DNA from: Pseudomonas sp. NCCP-436
GTDB taxonomy: Bacteria; Pseudomonadota; Gammaproteobacteria; Pseudomonadales; Pseudomonadaceae
Direction of reading: 5' to 3'
Length of the DNA stretch: 64,000 nucleotides
NCBI RefSeq assembly: GCF_019656335.1
Contig: NZ_BPLZ01000001.1
Coordinates: 1-64,000 of the forward strand
Part shown: positions 8,944 through 19,123 of the stretch, piece after piece
Position numbering within the stretch: the first letter of the stretch is position 1
Layout: every line of letters starts with the position of its first letter
Translations under genes and position numbers: made by a program
Notes under the pieces: model-generated
The model's database searches: none
The model's input: the letters and a program-made list of their open reading frames with translations, nothing else
Told to the model about the DNA's origin: nothing

Positions 8944-9264
8944 ATGCGCCTTTCTCTTCTTCCCCTGGTCGCTGCCTGCGCCCTGTTCAGCACTCTCGTC
9001 CAGGCACAAACGCTGGTGGCCACCAGCAATATCGTGGTGCGCGCACTCGATCGCAGCATCAACTTCACCTCGGACACCACTACCTCGCTGCGCGACATGA
9101 AGGCCGTGATTCAGGCCCGTGACGACGCCGCCAGCTTCGTCGCCAGTGCCGGAAAGATTCGCGGGGCGCAACTGGAAGCCGCTCTGCAGGCCATCCGTCA
9201 ACAATTGCCCGAGGCGCAGAACGCCAGCGACCTGCAACTGGCTGAAGCCATCCTCGCTCTGTGA
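8944..9264 (+). CDS. DUF2388 exported protein, second copy
   Basis: 106-residue paralogue with a signal peptide (MRLSLLPLVAACALFSTLVQA) and the same core: SLRDMKAVIQARDDAASFVA, then IRGAQLEAALQAIRQQ. The 11 residues ARDDAASFVAS are identical in both copies. Its TGA stop overlaps the GTG start of the DUF4105 gene (GTGA), so the two are translationally coupled and probably act together in the periplasm. Function unknown. Confidence 0.82.
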   Translation: MRLSLLPLVAACALFSTLVQAQTLVATSNIVVRALDRSINFTSDTTTSLRDMKAVIQARDDAASFVASAGKIRGAQLEAALQAIRQQLPEAQNASDLQLAEAILAL

Positions 9265-11219
9265 CAAGCCCGGGCGCCTGGCTCTGCGGGCTACTACTAC
9301 TCGCCTGCGCCGGCAACTCGACCGCCGAGCTGCGCCTCGAGCTGGACACACAGGATCTGGATCCGGCCGCGCAACAAGCCAGCCAGCTGCTGCTGGATGA
9401 AGCCTTGGCCGCTTTGCCACCCCCGTTCATCGAGCGTCTGGATCGAAGGGTACGGGTCAGCTGGCGCGACAATCTGCCGGAAACCATCTACGGCCAGGTA
9501 GGACGTTTCAGCGGTATCGAACTCAATGCCGCACTGCTGCCCGACCTAGTCGACGGCTCGGCAGCGCAACAGCAGACCGATCGCCCCCACGGTACGATGC
9601 GACGCGAGCTGCTGGCTACCCTGATTCACGAGCTGGCCCATCTGTACGACCGCGCACGCCTGTGGCCGGCGGCCGAGCGCCAACTGATCCAACGCTGTCG
9701 GCGACAGGCTCGCAGCATGGGGCTGGTGGGCCTGCCTGAGCCATGCCGTGGCCAGGAAGCACGCCGCTTCACCTTGAGCGACGATCCGCGCCTGCTCGAC
9801 CTGGCGGGCTGGCCGCAACGTGTTGGTCGACGCGGCGCCCGCACCAACGACAATGGCCAGGTGGCACGCAGCCCTGACCCCTACGAACTGAGCAGTCCGC
9901 TGGAGTTTGTCGCGGTCAACCTGGAATATTTTCTGCTCGATCCGAGCTACGCCTGTCGCCGGCCTTCCCTGGCGCGGCATCTGAGCGACCACTTCGACGG
10001 CTGGGCACCGCCGGCCACTCCCTGCAGCGAGGGCTACGCCTATCTCAATGCCGGCCGTGACTTCGCCCACCAGCCTCTGGCACGCATCGATCCGGATCGA
10101 GTGTACGAAGTCCACTACCTGCTCGCCGAGGCCAACGACGCCTGGATGAGCCGCTGGGGCCACAGCATGCTGCGCCTGGTGATCTGCGCCCCCGATCGAC
10201 CGCGCGGGCCGGATTGCCGGCTGGATCTAGACCAACATCTGGTGCTGTCCTACCGCGCCTTTGTCGGCGATGTGCAACTGTCGAGCTGGGACGGAATGAC
10301 CGGTGCCTACCCCTCGCGCCTGTTCGTCCTGCCGCTGGAGCAGGTAATCGACGAATACACCAAGGTCGAACTGCGCAGCCTCATTTCAGTGCCGCTTTCA
10401 TTGTCGCGCCACCAACTGGAGCAACTGGTAGCCCGAGCCGCCGAGCAGCACTGGAGCTACGACGGCGACTACTTCTTCATCGCCAACAACTGCGCAGTGG
10501 AAACTCTCAAGCTGTTACGCAGCGGCACCGCTCATCCTGACTTGCAGGCGCTGGACAGCATCCTGCCCAACGGTCTGCTGCAACTGCTGATTGCCCGAGA
10601 CCTGGCCGATCCCGGTGCACTGGGCGATCCACGCGAGGCGCTGCGCCTGGGCTATCGCTTCGATTCCTTCCGCGAGCGCTATCAGGCCATGTTTGAAGTG
10701 TTGCGCCAACGCCTGCCAATACCTCAGCGCGAAGTGGAAAGCTGGCTGGAACAACCGGCCGTGCAGCGCCGCAACTGGTTTGCCAACTCTGATCTGCGCG
10801 CCAGCGCTGCCCTGCTCCTGCTGGAACAGGCTGCATTGCGCCGGCAAATGCTACTGGCCCAAGACGAACTCAAGCGCCGCTACCTGACCGGTCGCGCTGT
10901 GGGTGATCCGAGCCTGAACAGGGCTGGTGAGGCACTGGAGCAGTTGCTGGCCAACAGTGGCTTTCTCAGTCGCCCGGCCGAATTGCTCGAAGGCGGCTAC
11001 GGCCTGCCCCAGCAGGCAGAATGGGAAACTCTGGAAGCCGGTAGCCGCGAGCGTCAGCAGCGGCTGCGTCAGCTCAGCGACCAGCTTGATGGTGAAGTAC
11101 GCAACCTGCTGCAAGCCGAACGCCTGGCCGAGCTGGAGGCCTGCGAGGCCAATCTGGTCGCACTGGGCGAGCATCTGCGCGCTCTGCACAAGGCCAGTGG
11201 CGGACTGGAACTGCCCTAG
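9261..11219 (+). CDS. DUF4105 (Lnb N-terminal domain-like) exported protein
   Basis: 652-residue exported protein. The N-terminus (GAWLCGLLLLACAGNSTA) is a signal peptide, possibly a lipoprotein one. Residues 123-127 are HELAH, a zincin-like HExxH. The DUF4105 core spans about 285-420 and has RWGHSML with H301 and IANNCAVETL with C411, the His and Cys positions expected of this papain/NlpC-like fold. The C-terminal 200 residues are helical and rich in Leu, Gln and Glu. The family includes the lipoprotein N-acyltransferase Lnb, but Pseudomonas has Lnt, so the substrate here is open. Coupled to the DUF2388 gene upstream. Confidence 0.8.
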   Translation: MTSPGAWLCGLLLLACAGNSTAELRLELDTQDLDPAAQQASQLLLDEALAALPPPFIERLDRRVRVSWRDNLPETIYGQVGRFSGIELNAALLPDLVDGSAAQQQTDRPHGTMRRELLATLIHELAHLYDRARLWPAAERQLIQRCRRQARSMGLVGLPEPCRGQEARRFTLSDDPRLLDLAGWPQRVGRRGARTNDNGQVARSPDPYELSSPLEFVAVNLEYFLLDPSYACRRPSLARHLSDHFDGWAPPATPCSEGYAYLNAGRDFAHQPLARIDPDRVYEVHYLLAEANDAWMSRWGHSMLRLVICAPDRPRGPDCRLDLDQHLVLSYRAFVGDVQLSSWDGMTGAYPSRLFVLPLEQVIDEYTKVELRSLISVPLSLSRHQLEQLVARAAEQHWSYDGDYFFIANNCAVETLKLLRSGTAHPDLQALDSILPNGLLQLLIARDLADPGALGDPREALRLGYRFDSFRERYQAMFEVLRQRLPIPQREVESWLEQPAVQRRNWFANSDLRASAALLLLEQAALRRQMLLAQDELKRRYLTGRAVGDPSLNRAGEALEQLLANSGFLSRPAELLEGGYGLPQQAEWETLEAGSRERQQRLRQLSDQLDGEVRNLLQAERLAELEACEANLVALGEHLRALHKASGGLELP

Positions 11220-11312
11220 GTTTGCTGCCTAGAGATACATCGAGTCGGCGTACTCCTTGCATTGCCCCGCTCCGCTGACCAAGATAAACGCTCACTACCA
11301 CCGGGGGTTCCC

Positions 11313-12215
11313 GTGACAGACCTGCTGCTGGCCCTGTGGCCGCTGTTCGCCATGATAGTCGCCGGCTACTGGCTGCGTTCGCGCAACTTTCCCAGTGAGG
11401 CTTTCTGGCCAGGCGCCGAGCGCCTGAACTACTTCATTCTGTTTCCCGCGCTGTTGTTCTCCAGCCTGGCCAAGGCGCCGCTGGACAACCCGGCGCTGCC
11501 GCGTTTGGCACTGGCCGTGCTGCTCGGCCTGGGCATCGCCTGGCTGGCGCTGCTGCTGGTACGACAGCTACGTGGCTGGCCGGCCGGGCGCTTCGGTGCC
11601 TTCACCCAGGGCATTCTACGCTTCAATACCTACCTCGGCCTCGCAGCGGTGGGTAGTCTGTTCGGCCAGCAAGGCCTGACCTTGGCGGCAATCATGCTGG
11701 CACTGATGGTGCCGGCAGTGAATGTGCTTTCCGTCTGGGCACTGACTGCCGAACGCGGCGTCAGCCTCCGCAGCCTGCTCCTGCCGATTGCAAAGAATCC
11801 GCTGATCCTCGCCTGCCTTGGCGGCACCCTGTTCAACCTGACAGGCATCGGCCTGCCCGGCGGTAGCGACCGCCTGCTCAATTTGCTGGCCGCCGCCAGC
11901 CTGCCACTGGGGCTGCTTTGCGTCGGCGCCGCACTCAAGCCCGAGCAACTGGGTGGCGAGATTCCGGCACTGGGCCTGAACAGCATCCTGCGCCTGCTGG
12001 TGATGCCTCTGCTGGCCTGGGGCGTGGCCTGGGGCCTGAATCTGCCGGCGATGGAAAGCGCCGTGCTGGTACTGTTTTTCGCCCTGCCCACCGCTCCGAC
12101 CGCCTACGTACTGACGCGCCAGCTCAGTGGTGACAGCCAGCTGATGGCCGGGCTCATCACCCTGCAAACCCTGCTGGCAGCCGGTACCCTGCTGCTGGTG
12201 ATGGCACTCTTGTGA
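11313..12215 (+). CDS. AEC family transporter
   Basis: 300-residue membrane protein of the auxin efflux carrier family, with about ten hydrophobic helices arranged as two five-helix halves. Recognisable segments are LNYFILFPALLFSSLAKAPL near the start and VLVLFFALPTAPTAYVLTRQL near the end. Bacterial members move small organic anions such as malate or malonate; the substrate here is unknown. GTG at 11313 with a GGGGG tract upstream is preferred over the longer frame from 11262, which would put 17 charged residues before the first helix. Confidence 0.85.
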   Translation: MTDLLLALWPLFAMIVAGYWLRSRNFPSEAFWPGAERLNYFILFPALLFSSLAKAPLDNPALPRLALAVLLGLGIAWLALLLVRQLRGWPAGRFGAFTQGILRFNTYLGLAAVGSLFGQQGLTLAAIMLALMVPAVNVLSVWALTAERGVSLRSLLLPIAKNPLILACLGGTLFNLTGIGLPGGSDRLLNLLAAASLPLGLLCVGAALKPEQLGGEIPALGLNSILRLLVMPLLAWGVAWGLNLPAMESAVLVLFFALPTAPTAYVLTRQLSGDSQLMAGLITLQTLLAAGTLLLVMALL

Positions 12216-12339
12216 CACCACGCGGTTACACTTCTCGGGGCTAGGCTGCAGGCTGCTGACTTGACTCCAGCCAGCCAGACACAGTATTTCCAGCCGGGTC
12301 GACTTCAGCCCGTCCACCCTGACGCAGTCCGAGCCACCG

Positions 12340-13470
12340 ATGAACGACACGCCAACACCGGATCAGCCCGATGTCTTTCCCTACCTGCAGCTGATGCACC
12401 AGCGCGGTGGCTCCGACTGTTTCTTCAGCGTCGGCGCCCCACCGCACATGAAGATCGAAGGCCATAGCCAGCCAGTAGGCCAGCGGGTTCTGCGGCCGGG
12501 CGAAGTGCAGCAGATGGCCTACCAGTTGATGACCCAGAAGCAGATCGCCGAGTTTGAGCGCGATCTGGAAATGAACCTGGCCATCAGCCTGCAGAACGCC
12601 GGACGCTACCGGATCAACGTCTACTACCAGCGCGGCGAGGTGACCATGGTGGTGCGCCTGATCCAGGGCACCATCCCGAGTTTCGAGGCACTGGGTCTGC
12701 CCAAAATGCTGGAGAAACTGTCACTGCAGGATCGCGGCCTGATCCTGGTGACCGGAGCGGCAGGTTCCGGCAAGTCCACCACCCTGGCGGCCATGCTCGA
12801 CTACCGCAACCGGCATCGCAGCGGTCATATCGTCTGTATCGAAGATCCTATCGAGTTCCTCCACAGCCATCAGCGCTCTATCATCGACCAGCGCGAGGTG
12901 GGCCTCGATACCCATAGTTTCGAGGATGCCCTGCGCAACGTACTGCGCGAGGCGCCGGACGTAATCATGCTCGGCGAAATCCGCGATGCCTCCACCATGC
13001 GCCACGCTCTGCACTACGCCGAGACCGGCCACCTCTGCGTCGCCACCCTGCACGCCACCAGCAGCAGCCATGCCATCGAGCGCATCACGCGTTTCTTCCC
13101 GGACGAGGCGCGCAAACAGGTGCTGGCGGATCTGGCCCACAACCTTCTGGCAGTAATCGGCCAGCGCCTGGTGCCGGGACTGTCACAGAAGCGCGTGGCC
13201 GCCGTGGAAGTGATGCTGGGCACACCCTACATCCGCGACCTGATCCAGCGCGACGAGCTCGAATCGCTGCGCGAGGCGACCGCACGCGCCGCCGAACAGG
13301 GCCTGCAAACCTTCGACCAACACCTCTATGGGCTGCTGGAAAGTGGCCGCATCAGTCTGAGCGAGGCTCTCAAGTACGCCGATTCGCGTACCGACCTGAG
13401 CCTGCGGGTAAAACTGCAGCGAGGCTTCTCCGCCGACGACGCCGAACGCAAGGTGCTACGCGACGGTTAA
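12340..13470 (+). CDS. PilT/PilU-family type IV pilus ATPase-like protein
   Basis: 376-residue hexameric secretion ATPase of the PilT/PilU retraction class. Visible are the Walker A GAAGSGKSTT, the Asp box in EDPIEFLH, Walker B VIMLGEIRD and the His box TGHLCVATLHATSSSHAIERI. PilT/PilU normally have Thr or Ser where the second Ala of GAAGSGKS stands. It is not beside other pilus genes, so it is an orphan paralogue, closest in feel to PilU. The C-terminal tail (LRVKLQRGFSADDAERKV) is shorter than the PilU tail. It may adjust pilus retraction or twitching. Confidence 0.85.
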   Translation: MNDTPTPDQPDVFPYLQLMHQRGGSDCFFSVGAPPHMKIEGHSQPVGQRVLRPGEVQQMAYQLMTQKQIAEFERDLEMNLAISLQNAGRYRINVYYQRGEVTMVVRLIQGTIPSFEALGLPKMLEKLSLQDRGLILVTGAAGSGKSTTLAAMLDYRNRHRSGHIVCIEDPIEFLHSHQRSIIDQREVGLDTHSFEDALRNVLREAPDVIMLGEIRDASTMRHALHYAETGHLCVATLHATSSSHAIERITRFFPDEARKQVLADLAHNLLAVIGQRLVPGLSQKRVAAVEVMLGTPYIRDLIQRDELESLREATARAAEQGLQTFDQHLYGLLESGRISLSEALKYADSRTDLSLRVKLQRGFSADDAERKVLRDG

Positions 13471-13578
13471 GCGCCGGGCTGTGGCAAACTGGCGCATTGG
13501 AGATTTTCGACCAATGCTCAGTGAAAGCCGGTGCAGTTAGGGCTGCTACCGGCCGGCTTCAGGGGGAGCCGCCTTGCC

Positions 13579-15219
13579 ATGCTGACCCTGCTCAATCTGT
13601 TGTCTGCCATTGCCCTGCTGGTCTGGGGCACGCACATCGTCCGCACCGGCATCATGCGCGTGTTCGGCTCGCACTTGCGCACCGTGCTCAGCCAGAACGT
13701 CAGCCGGCGGCCTCTGGCCTTCGCCGCCGGTATTGGCGTTACTGCTCTGGTGCAGAGCAGCAATGCCACAGCTCTGCTGGTTACCTCCTTCGTCGGGCAG
13801 GGACTGATGCCTCTGGCGCCCGGCCTGGCGATAATGCTCGGCGCGGATGTCGGCACAGCACTGATGGCCCGCGTACTGACGCTGGATCTGAGCTGGCTCA
13901 GCCCACTGCTGATCTTCCTCGGAGTGATCTTCTTCCTCTCCCGCCGGGAAACCCGTGTCGGCCAGTTGGGCCGGGTCGCCATCGGCCTGGGGCTGATGCT
14001 GCTGGCCCTGCAGTTGATCGTCGCCGCCGCCACACCAATCACCGAAGCCCGCGGCATCCGCGTGCTGTTCGCCTCGCTTACCGGCGACCTACTGCTCGAT
14101 GCTCTGGTCGGCGCATTGTTCGCCCTGCTCACCTACTCCAGCCTGGCGGCAGTACTGCTTACCGCCACCCTGGCCGGTGCAGGCCTGATCAGCCTGCCAG
14201 TGGCCATCGGCCTGGTGATCGGCGCCAACATCGGCAGCGGTCTGCTCGCCTTCCTCACCAGCAGCCTGCAAAACCCGGCCGGCCGCCGTGTGGCGCTGGG
14301 CAGTCTGCTGTACAAGGTGATCGGCCTGCTTCTGGTACTGCCGGTACTGGAACCGCTGGCCGCCTGGCTGGACAGCCTGAACTGGCTCCCAGCAGAGCTG
14401 GTGATCTTCTTTCATCTGCTCTACAACGGCCTGCGTGCCACCCTTATGCTGCCCACGGTGAATTTCATGGCGCGCTTCTGCAACTGGCTGCTGCCGGATC
14501 GCACGGACGACCAGGACGACTCGACACCACGCCATCTCGACCCGACCGCGCTGGCGACCCCGACCCTGGCACTGGCCGGAGCGGTGCGCGAGACCCTGCG
14601 CATCGGCGATCAGATCGACACCATGCTCAACCACCTGCTGACAGTGCTGGAGCACGATCAGCCAGCATCGAACAAGGAAGTGCGCCGTCTCGACGACAAG
14701 GTCAACACCCTCTGCCGGGCGGTCAAACTGTACCTGGCGCAGGTCTCACACGATGCTATGAGCGAGCAGGAGCGCCAGCGTTGGGCAGAGATTCTCGAAC
14801 TGGCAGTCAACCTGGAACAGGCCAGCGACCTGATCCAGCGCATGCTGAACAAGCTGCAGCATGAAAAAACCGCACAACGCCGGGCATTTTCCGAGAAGGG
14901 CGTGGAAGAACTGACCACCCTGCTCAACCAGTTGCTGGCCAACCTGCGCCTGGGTCTCAACGTGTTCCTCACGGCCGACAGCAACAGCGCCAAGCAGCTA
15001 CTGCGGGAAAAACGCCGTTTCCGCGCTCAGGAAAGGCGCATGGCCCATGCTCACATCGGCCGTCTGCAACGGCAGGTAGTGCAGAGCATCGAGACCAGCT
15101 CGCTGCACCTGGATCTGATCGCCGACATGAAACGCCTCAACTCTCTGTTCTGCGCCAGCGCCTACGCCGTGCTGGCCGACGGCGAGACCGGCGCGCTGCA
15201 GCTCGATGGCAACGAATAG
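13579..15219 (+). CDS. Na/Pi cotransporter family protein with PhoU-like tail
   Basis: 546-residue protein of the NptA/YjbB type. The first 310 residues hold two inverted membrane repeats; the first has the diagnostic ALVQSSNATALL, the second the degenerate LLTYSSLAAVLL. Residues about 345-540 form a charged helical PhoU-like domain facing the cytoplasm. The family exchanges sodium and phosphate and in bacteria often exports excess phosphate. ATG 13579 has GGGGGAG upstream; a longer frame from 13531 lacks support. Loss of the second QSS motif may alter transport. Confidence 0.85.
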   Translation: MLTLLNLLSAIALLVWGTHIVRTGIMRVFGSHLRTVLSQNVSRRPLAFAAGIGVTALVQSSNATALLVTSFVGQGLMPLAPGLAIMLGADVGTALMARVLTLDLSWLSPLLIFLGVIFFLSRRETRVGQLGRVAIGLGLMLLALQLIVAAATPITEARGIRVLFASLTGDLLLDALVGALFALLTYSSLAAVLLTATLAGAGLISLPVAIGLVIGANIGSGLLAFLTSSLQNPAGRRVALGSLLYKVIGLLLVLPVLEPLAAWLDSLNWLPAELVIFFHLLYNGLRATLMLPTVNFMARFCNWLLPDRTDDQDDSTPRHLDPTALATPTLALAGAVRETLRIGDQIDTMLNHLLTVLEHDQPASNKEVRRLDDKVNTLCRAVKLYLAQVSHDAMSEQERQRWAEILELAVNLEQASDLIQRMLNKLQHEKTAQRRAFSEKGVEELTTLLNQLLANLRLGLNVFLTADSNSAKQLLREKRRFRAQERRMAHAHIGRLQRQVVQSIETSSLHLDLIADMKRLNSLFCASAYAVLADGETGALQLDGNE

Positions 15220-15268
15220 GCCAGCCGAAGCACTATCGCCGCCCAGACACATTGAGCAGAATCGCCGC

Positions 15269-16306
15269 ATGCCAAATCCTCTCGACACCACTCGCCAGGC
15301 CTCGGTCAGCGCCAGCCTGACCCAGGCGGTTCTGCACGCGGCCGCCCGCCTGGGCCTGGATCGGCAAACCCTGCTGGCCCGCTGCGCACTGCAGGAACAG
15401 CAGTTGGCCGATCCTGACGGGCGCATTCCATTCAGTGCTCAGGAACGCCTCTGGCAAGAGCTGGACAACAGCCTGCAACATCCTGAACCCGGCCTGCTGC
15501 TGGGACGCAACCTGGCTCCCGGACCATTCAGCGTGCTCAGCTACCTGCTGCAGTGCAGCTCCACACTCGGCGATGCCCTGACCGCCGCGCTCCGCTACCA
15601 GCGACTTGGCGGCGAAGGCGGCCAACTGCAACTGGAGGAGCGCGGCGAATCCCTATGGCTGCTCTACCGGCCCCTGCACCCGGAGCATCCTGCCACCCGC
15701 ATCCGCGTGTTGGCGATGCTGGCCTGCTGGGTGCAATCCGCCACTCCCCTGCTGGATGATTTCCATCTGCTCGGCGCCCAGTTCCGTCACGCTGAACCGG
15801 CGGATCCTGGCCCCTATCAGGAGGTGTTCGACTGCCCCCTGCAATTTCTTGCCAACGACTATGCCATCGCCGTACCCCGCGACCTCTGCCGGCAACCGCT
15901 GATGCAGTCCAACCCGCCCCTGCAACAGCTACTGCGTGCGCATGCCGAAGCCCTGCTGGCACGCCTGCCCAGCGCCAGCCTGAGCGCACAGGTGATTGGT
16001 CTGCTCGGCGAACAGCTGGCCCATGGCGAACCGGATCGCGGTGAACTGGCACGCCGGCTGAACCTCAGCGAGCGCACCCTGCAGCGCCGCCTGGCCGAGG
16101 AAGGCTGCAGCTACCAGCAACTGCTCGCTGACACCCGTCGCCAACTGGCCGAGCAGCACCTGCGCGAAGGCCGCCTGCCGGCAACCGAGATAGCCCTGCT
16201 GCTGGGTTACTCGGAACCCAGCGTGTTTTTCCGCGCCTTTCGTCAATGGACAGGCCTGACTCCTGGCGAATACCGCACGCGCCATTGCCGGGAACCTGCG
16301 ACATGA
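15269..16306 (+). CDS. AraC-family transcriptional regulator
   Basis: 345-residue regulator with an N-terminal arabinose-binding-like domain of the OruR/ArgR type (about 20-200) and a C-terminal pair of helix-turn-helices (about 245-340: LARRLNLSERTLQRRLAEEG and TEIALLLGYSEPSVFFRAFR). The end WTGLTPGEYR is the classic AraC finish. The start could be ATG 15269, or ATG 15206, which overlaps the transporter gene; the first fits the length of relatives better but has a poor ribosome site. It lies 49 bases after the Na/Pi gene. Target unknown. Confidence 0.85.
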   Translation: MPNPLDTTRQASVSASLTQAVLHAAARLGLDRQTLLARCALQEQQLADPDGRIPFSAQERLWQELDNSLQHPEPGLLLGRNLAPGPFSVLSYLLQCSSTLGDALTAALRYQRLGGEGGQLQLEERGESLWLLYRPLHPEHPATRIRVLAMLACWVQSATPLLDDFHLLGAQFRHAEPADPGPYQEVFDCPLQFLANDYAIAVPRDLCRQPLMQSNPPLQQLLRAHAEALLARLPSASLSAQVIGLLGEQLAHGEPDRGELARRLNLSERTLQRRLAEEGCSYQQLLADTRRQLAEQHLREGRLPATEIALLLGYSEPSVFFRAFRQWTGLTPGEYRTRHCREPAT

Positions 16307-16381
16307 ATCCGCCGACCGGCAGCTGCGACTGAGTGCTGAACTGATCCTGATCAATAAACTAGTGGCTGACAAAGGATAGCC

Positions 16382-16732
16382 TTGATATCAAATTGCCATA
16401 CACCTATTGCAGCCATGTCCCAGACCCACCTGCTGCTCCGCCTAGCGGATACCGACACTCGCCAGCAAATCACCCGACTGCTGGATAGCCAGGCTCCTCA
16501 CTGCCAGGTCATCAATGACATTCAGGACTGCCAGCACATGCCGCTGTGTCGCTGGATTCGCCCGCTACCTTCGACCAGCCTGGGCACACTGCAGGCCAGT
16601 CTGGACGATGCCATCGAGGTACTGGAGCGCAGCCGGCATGCCTTCAAGTCGGCGCAGCTGGCTGAGTTGCGCAAGCGCCTTTGTCAGGTACGCGAAGAGT
16701 TGTCCAGCCTGGGTAACTGCGGTAAAACCTAG
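16382..16732 (+). CDS. hypothetical small protein
   Basis: About 105-116 residues, not recognised. The sequence is soluble, with Leu/Arg-rich helical stretches (ASLDDAIEVLERSRHAFKSA, LAELRKRLCQVREELSSL) and a Cys-containing middle (QDCQHMPLCRW). Two starts compete: TTG 16382, with AAAGGA at ideal spacing, or ATG 16415, with no ribosome site. It is followed by a strong terminator, so it is a single-gene unit. The gene could belong with the c-di-GMP gene downstream, but nothing shows it. Confidence 0.6.
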   Translation: MISNCHTPIAAMSQTHLLLRLADTDTRQQITRLLDSQAPHCQVINDIQDCQHMPLCRWIRPLPSTSLGTLQASLDDAIEVLERSRHAFKSAQLAELRKRLCQVREELSSLGNCGKT

Positions 16733-16796
16733 CCTCAGTAGGTTCCGCCCCATGCGGAGACCGGCTTTGCCGGGCAGGACACAGGGCCTGCAAGAC

Positions 16797-16848
16797 AAAG
16801 CGCCGCCGACCACCCTCTCCAAGAGGCCCGGTCGACGGCGCTTTTTTT
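16797..16848 (+). terminator. strong rho-independent terminator
   Basis: AAAGCGCCGCCGACC pairs with GGTCGACGGCGCTTT with one mismatch across an 18-base loop, and a T run follows. It lies between the hypothetical gene and the GGDEF-EAL gene and is only 29 bases before the latter's start, so the promoter of the next gene must overlap it or lie upstream of it. Confidence 0.85.
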
Positions 16849-16876
16849 GTGTCTGGCGTTTGAGCATGAGGACGAT

Positions 16877-19123
16877 ATGGGCAACGAACAAGAATTCCAG
16901 GATCTGCTCCAACTTATCGCCCCTGATCCGGACGAACTGCACCAGCGCCTGGATTTCCTCGACTGGAGCCAGGCCGATCAGGAATGCCTGATGCTCCGCG
17001 CCGAACAGGTTCACCAGGCCAACCAGCGCTTTGTCGAAACCTTCTACCAACAACTGGCGCACTACCCGATCGCCGCAGCAATTCTGGGCGATCCCGCCGT
17101 CAGCGAGCGTCTAAAACAGCGTCAGGCCGAGTACTACCAGAGACTGTGGCAGGGTCAGCTGGACGAAGCCTACGTTCTCGAGCGCCTGCGCATCGGCTGG
17201 GTACACCATCGCACTGGCGTCGACCTTAAATGGTATCTGGGCGCCTATCGCCTGTACCTGGATCAGTTACTCAAGCACCTGCTCAATGACTCAGCAGCCG
17301 TGGCCTGCTTCTCCAGCCTGGTGAAGAAAGTGTTCTTCGATATCGGCCTGGCGCTCGACAGCTACGGCGCAGCCCAGCGCAAGGCTCTGCAGGACAGCGA
17401 GGAGCGCTACGCCCGGGCCATGCGGGGGGCCAACGACGGACTCTGGGAATGGCAGCTGGAACAGGATCAGCTGTACCTGTCCGAACGCTGGGTGCGCATG
17501 CTCGACCTCGACCGCGACAGCCTGGAACCCACCAGTCACAGCTGGTTCAGCCGGGTGCATGGCGACGACCTGCCGGGCCTGCGTCAGGCCATCGACAACC
17601 ATCTGCGCGGCATCACCCCTTTCCTCCATCACGAGTACCGCATCCGCCGCCGCGACGGCAGCTACCTCTGGGTACTGGTACGCGGCGTGGCCGACACCTG
17701 CAGCAGTGGCCTGCGACGCATCGCCGGCTCGCAGACCGACATCAGTCAGCGACGCAGCGCCCAGGAACAGCTGCATCATGCCGCTCGCCACGACCCACTG
17801 ACCGGTCTGGCCAACCGCGCCCGCCTCTCCGAACTGCTGCAGCAGGCCGTGCAACAGCGCCAGCGCCCCGGCGCACGCGAGACCGCACTGCTGTTCATCG
17901 ACCTCGACCGTTTCAAGCTGATCAACGACAGCCTCGGCCACCAGACCGGTGACCGGGTGCTGGTGGAGGTTGCACGGCGCCTGCGCCAGTGCCTGCGTCC
18001 CGGTGACCAACTGGCCCGTTTCGGCGGTGACGAATTTGTTGCACTGCTGACCGACCTGGCCTGCATGAACGATGCCGAGCGGGTCGCCCAGCGCATGCTG
18101 GACGCCCTGCACATACCGCTGTATCTGCATGAACAGACTCTTTCGGTCAGTGCCAGCATTGGCATCGCCGCCCTTCAGGAAAGCGGCGAGCCGCTGGATC
18201 CGCTGCAGGCGGCCGATCTGGCCCTGTACCGCGCGAAGAAAGCAGGCAAGGCCCAGTTCGCTCGCTACAGCATCGAACTGCAACAGCAGACCCAGCGCCA
18301 GCTGGCACTGCAGAATGCCCTGGCCCAGGCTGGCGAGCGTGGTGAACTGTACCTGGTCTATCAGCCGATCTGCCGGCTGCAGGACGATCAGTCACAGTTG
18401 ACCGCTGTCGAAGCGCTGCTGCGCTGGCGCCATGAAGGTCGTGACATCTCACCCCTGGAATTCATCCCCAGCCTGGAAGAGTCCGGTGGGATCATCAATG
18501 TCGGCGACTGGGTGCTGCGGGAAGCCTGCAGTCAGGTACGCAGCTGGCAGAAGCTCGGCCTGCCGCATCTGCGCTGCTCGGTGAACCTTTCCAGCCGCCA
18601 GTTACAGCAGAACGACTTTGCTGCTCGGGTCGCCGACATCCTCCAACAGACCGGCCTGCCACCGGACAGCCTGGTGCTGGAGATCACCGAAAGCCAGCTG
18701 ATGGCCGACAACGCACAGAACCTCGCCTGCCTGCGCGAGCTGGCAAGCCTCGGCATCCAGCTGGCACTGGACGACTTCGGTACCGGATATTCCTCGCTCG
18801 GCTACCTCAAGCGCTTTCCTCTGCATATCATCAAGGTGGACAAAAGCTTCATCGCCGGCGCGCCCCACGATACCGAGTCGCGCGCCATCAGCCGGGCGAT
18901 CATCGGCCTGGGCCAAAGCCTTGGTCTGACAGTAGTGGCCGAAGGCGTCGAGCGGCAGGCGCAACTCGACTTCCTCAATCATGAGGGTTGCCACTACGCC
19001 CAGGGCTACTGGTTCAGCCGGCCCCGTACCCCGCTCGCCATGCAGCGCCTGCTAAGCGGCGAGGACTGTTTCGACGGACTCTGGTGCCGTCTGGACGAAC
19101 AGGCATTGGAGGTGCCGGTATGA
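16877..19123 (+). CDS. globin-coupled sensor PAS-GGDEF-EAL protein
   Basis: 748-residue c-di-GMP enzyme with no membrane segment. Residues about 5-170 form a globin-coupled-sensor (protoglobin) domain; [20 protein letters not shown] carries the likely heme-ligating His, H110. A PAS domain follows (about 190-305). The GGDEF domain has an intact GGDEF (383-387) and the inhibitory RxxD site RPGD (374-377). The EAL domain has E512-[18 protein letters not shown] and VAEGVE, so it should be an active phosphodiesterase. ATG 16877 has GAGG upstream. Its stop overlaps the start of an Aer-like receptor. An oxygen or NO input is likely. Confidence 0.9.
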   Translation: MGNEQEFQDLLQLIAPDPDELHQRLDFLDWSQADQECLMLRAEQVHQANQRFVETFYQQLAHYPIAAAILGDPAVSERLKQRQAEYYQRLWQGQLDEAYVLERLRIGWVHHRTGVDLKWYLGAYRLYLDQLLKHLLNDSAAVACFSSLVKKVFFDIGLALDSYGAAQRKALQDSEERYARAMRGANDGLWEWQLEQDQLYLSERWVRMLDLDRDSLEPTSHSWFSRVHGDDLPGLRQAIDNHLRGITPFLHHEYRIRRRDGSYLWVLVRGVADTCSSGLRRIAGSQTDISQRRSAQEQLHHAARHDPLTGLANRARLSELLQQAVQQRQRPGARETALLFIDLDRFKLINDSLGHQTGDRVLVEVARRLRQCLRPGDQLARFGGDEFVALLTDLACMNDAERVAQRMLDALHIPLYLHEQTLSVSASIGIAALQESGEPLDPLQAADLALYRAKKAGKAQFARYSIELQQQTQRQLALQNALAQAGERGELYLVYQPICRLQDDQSQLTAVEALLRWRHEGRDISPLEFIPSLEESGGIINVGDWVLREACSQVRSWQKLGLPHLRCSVNLSSRQLQQNDFAARVADILQQTGLPPDSLVLEITESQLMADNAQNLACLRELASLGIQLALDDFGTGYSSLGYLKRFPLHIIKVDKSFIAGAPHDTESRAISRAIIGLGQSLGLTVVAEGVERQAQLDFLNHEGCHYAQGYWFSRPRTPLAMQRLLSGEDCFDGLWCRLDEQALEVPV

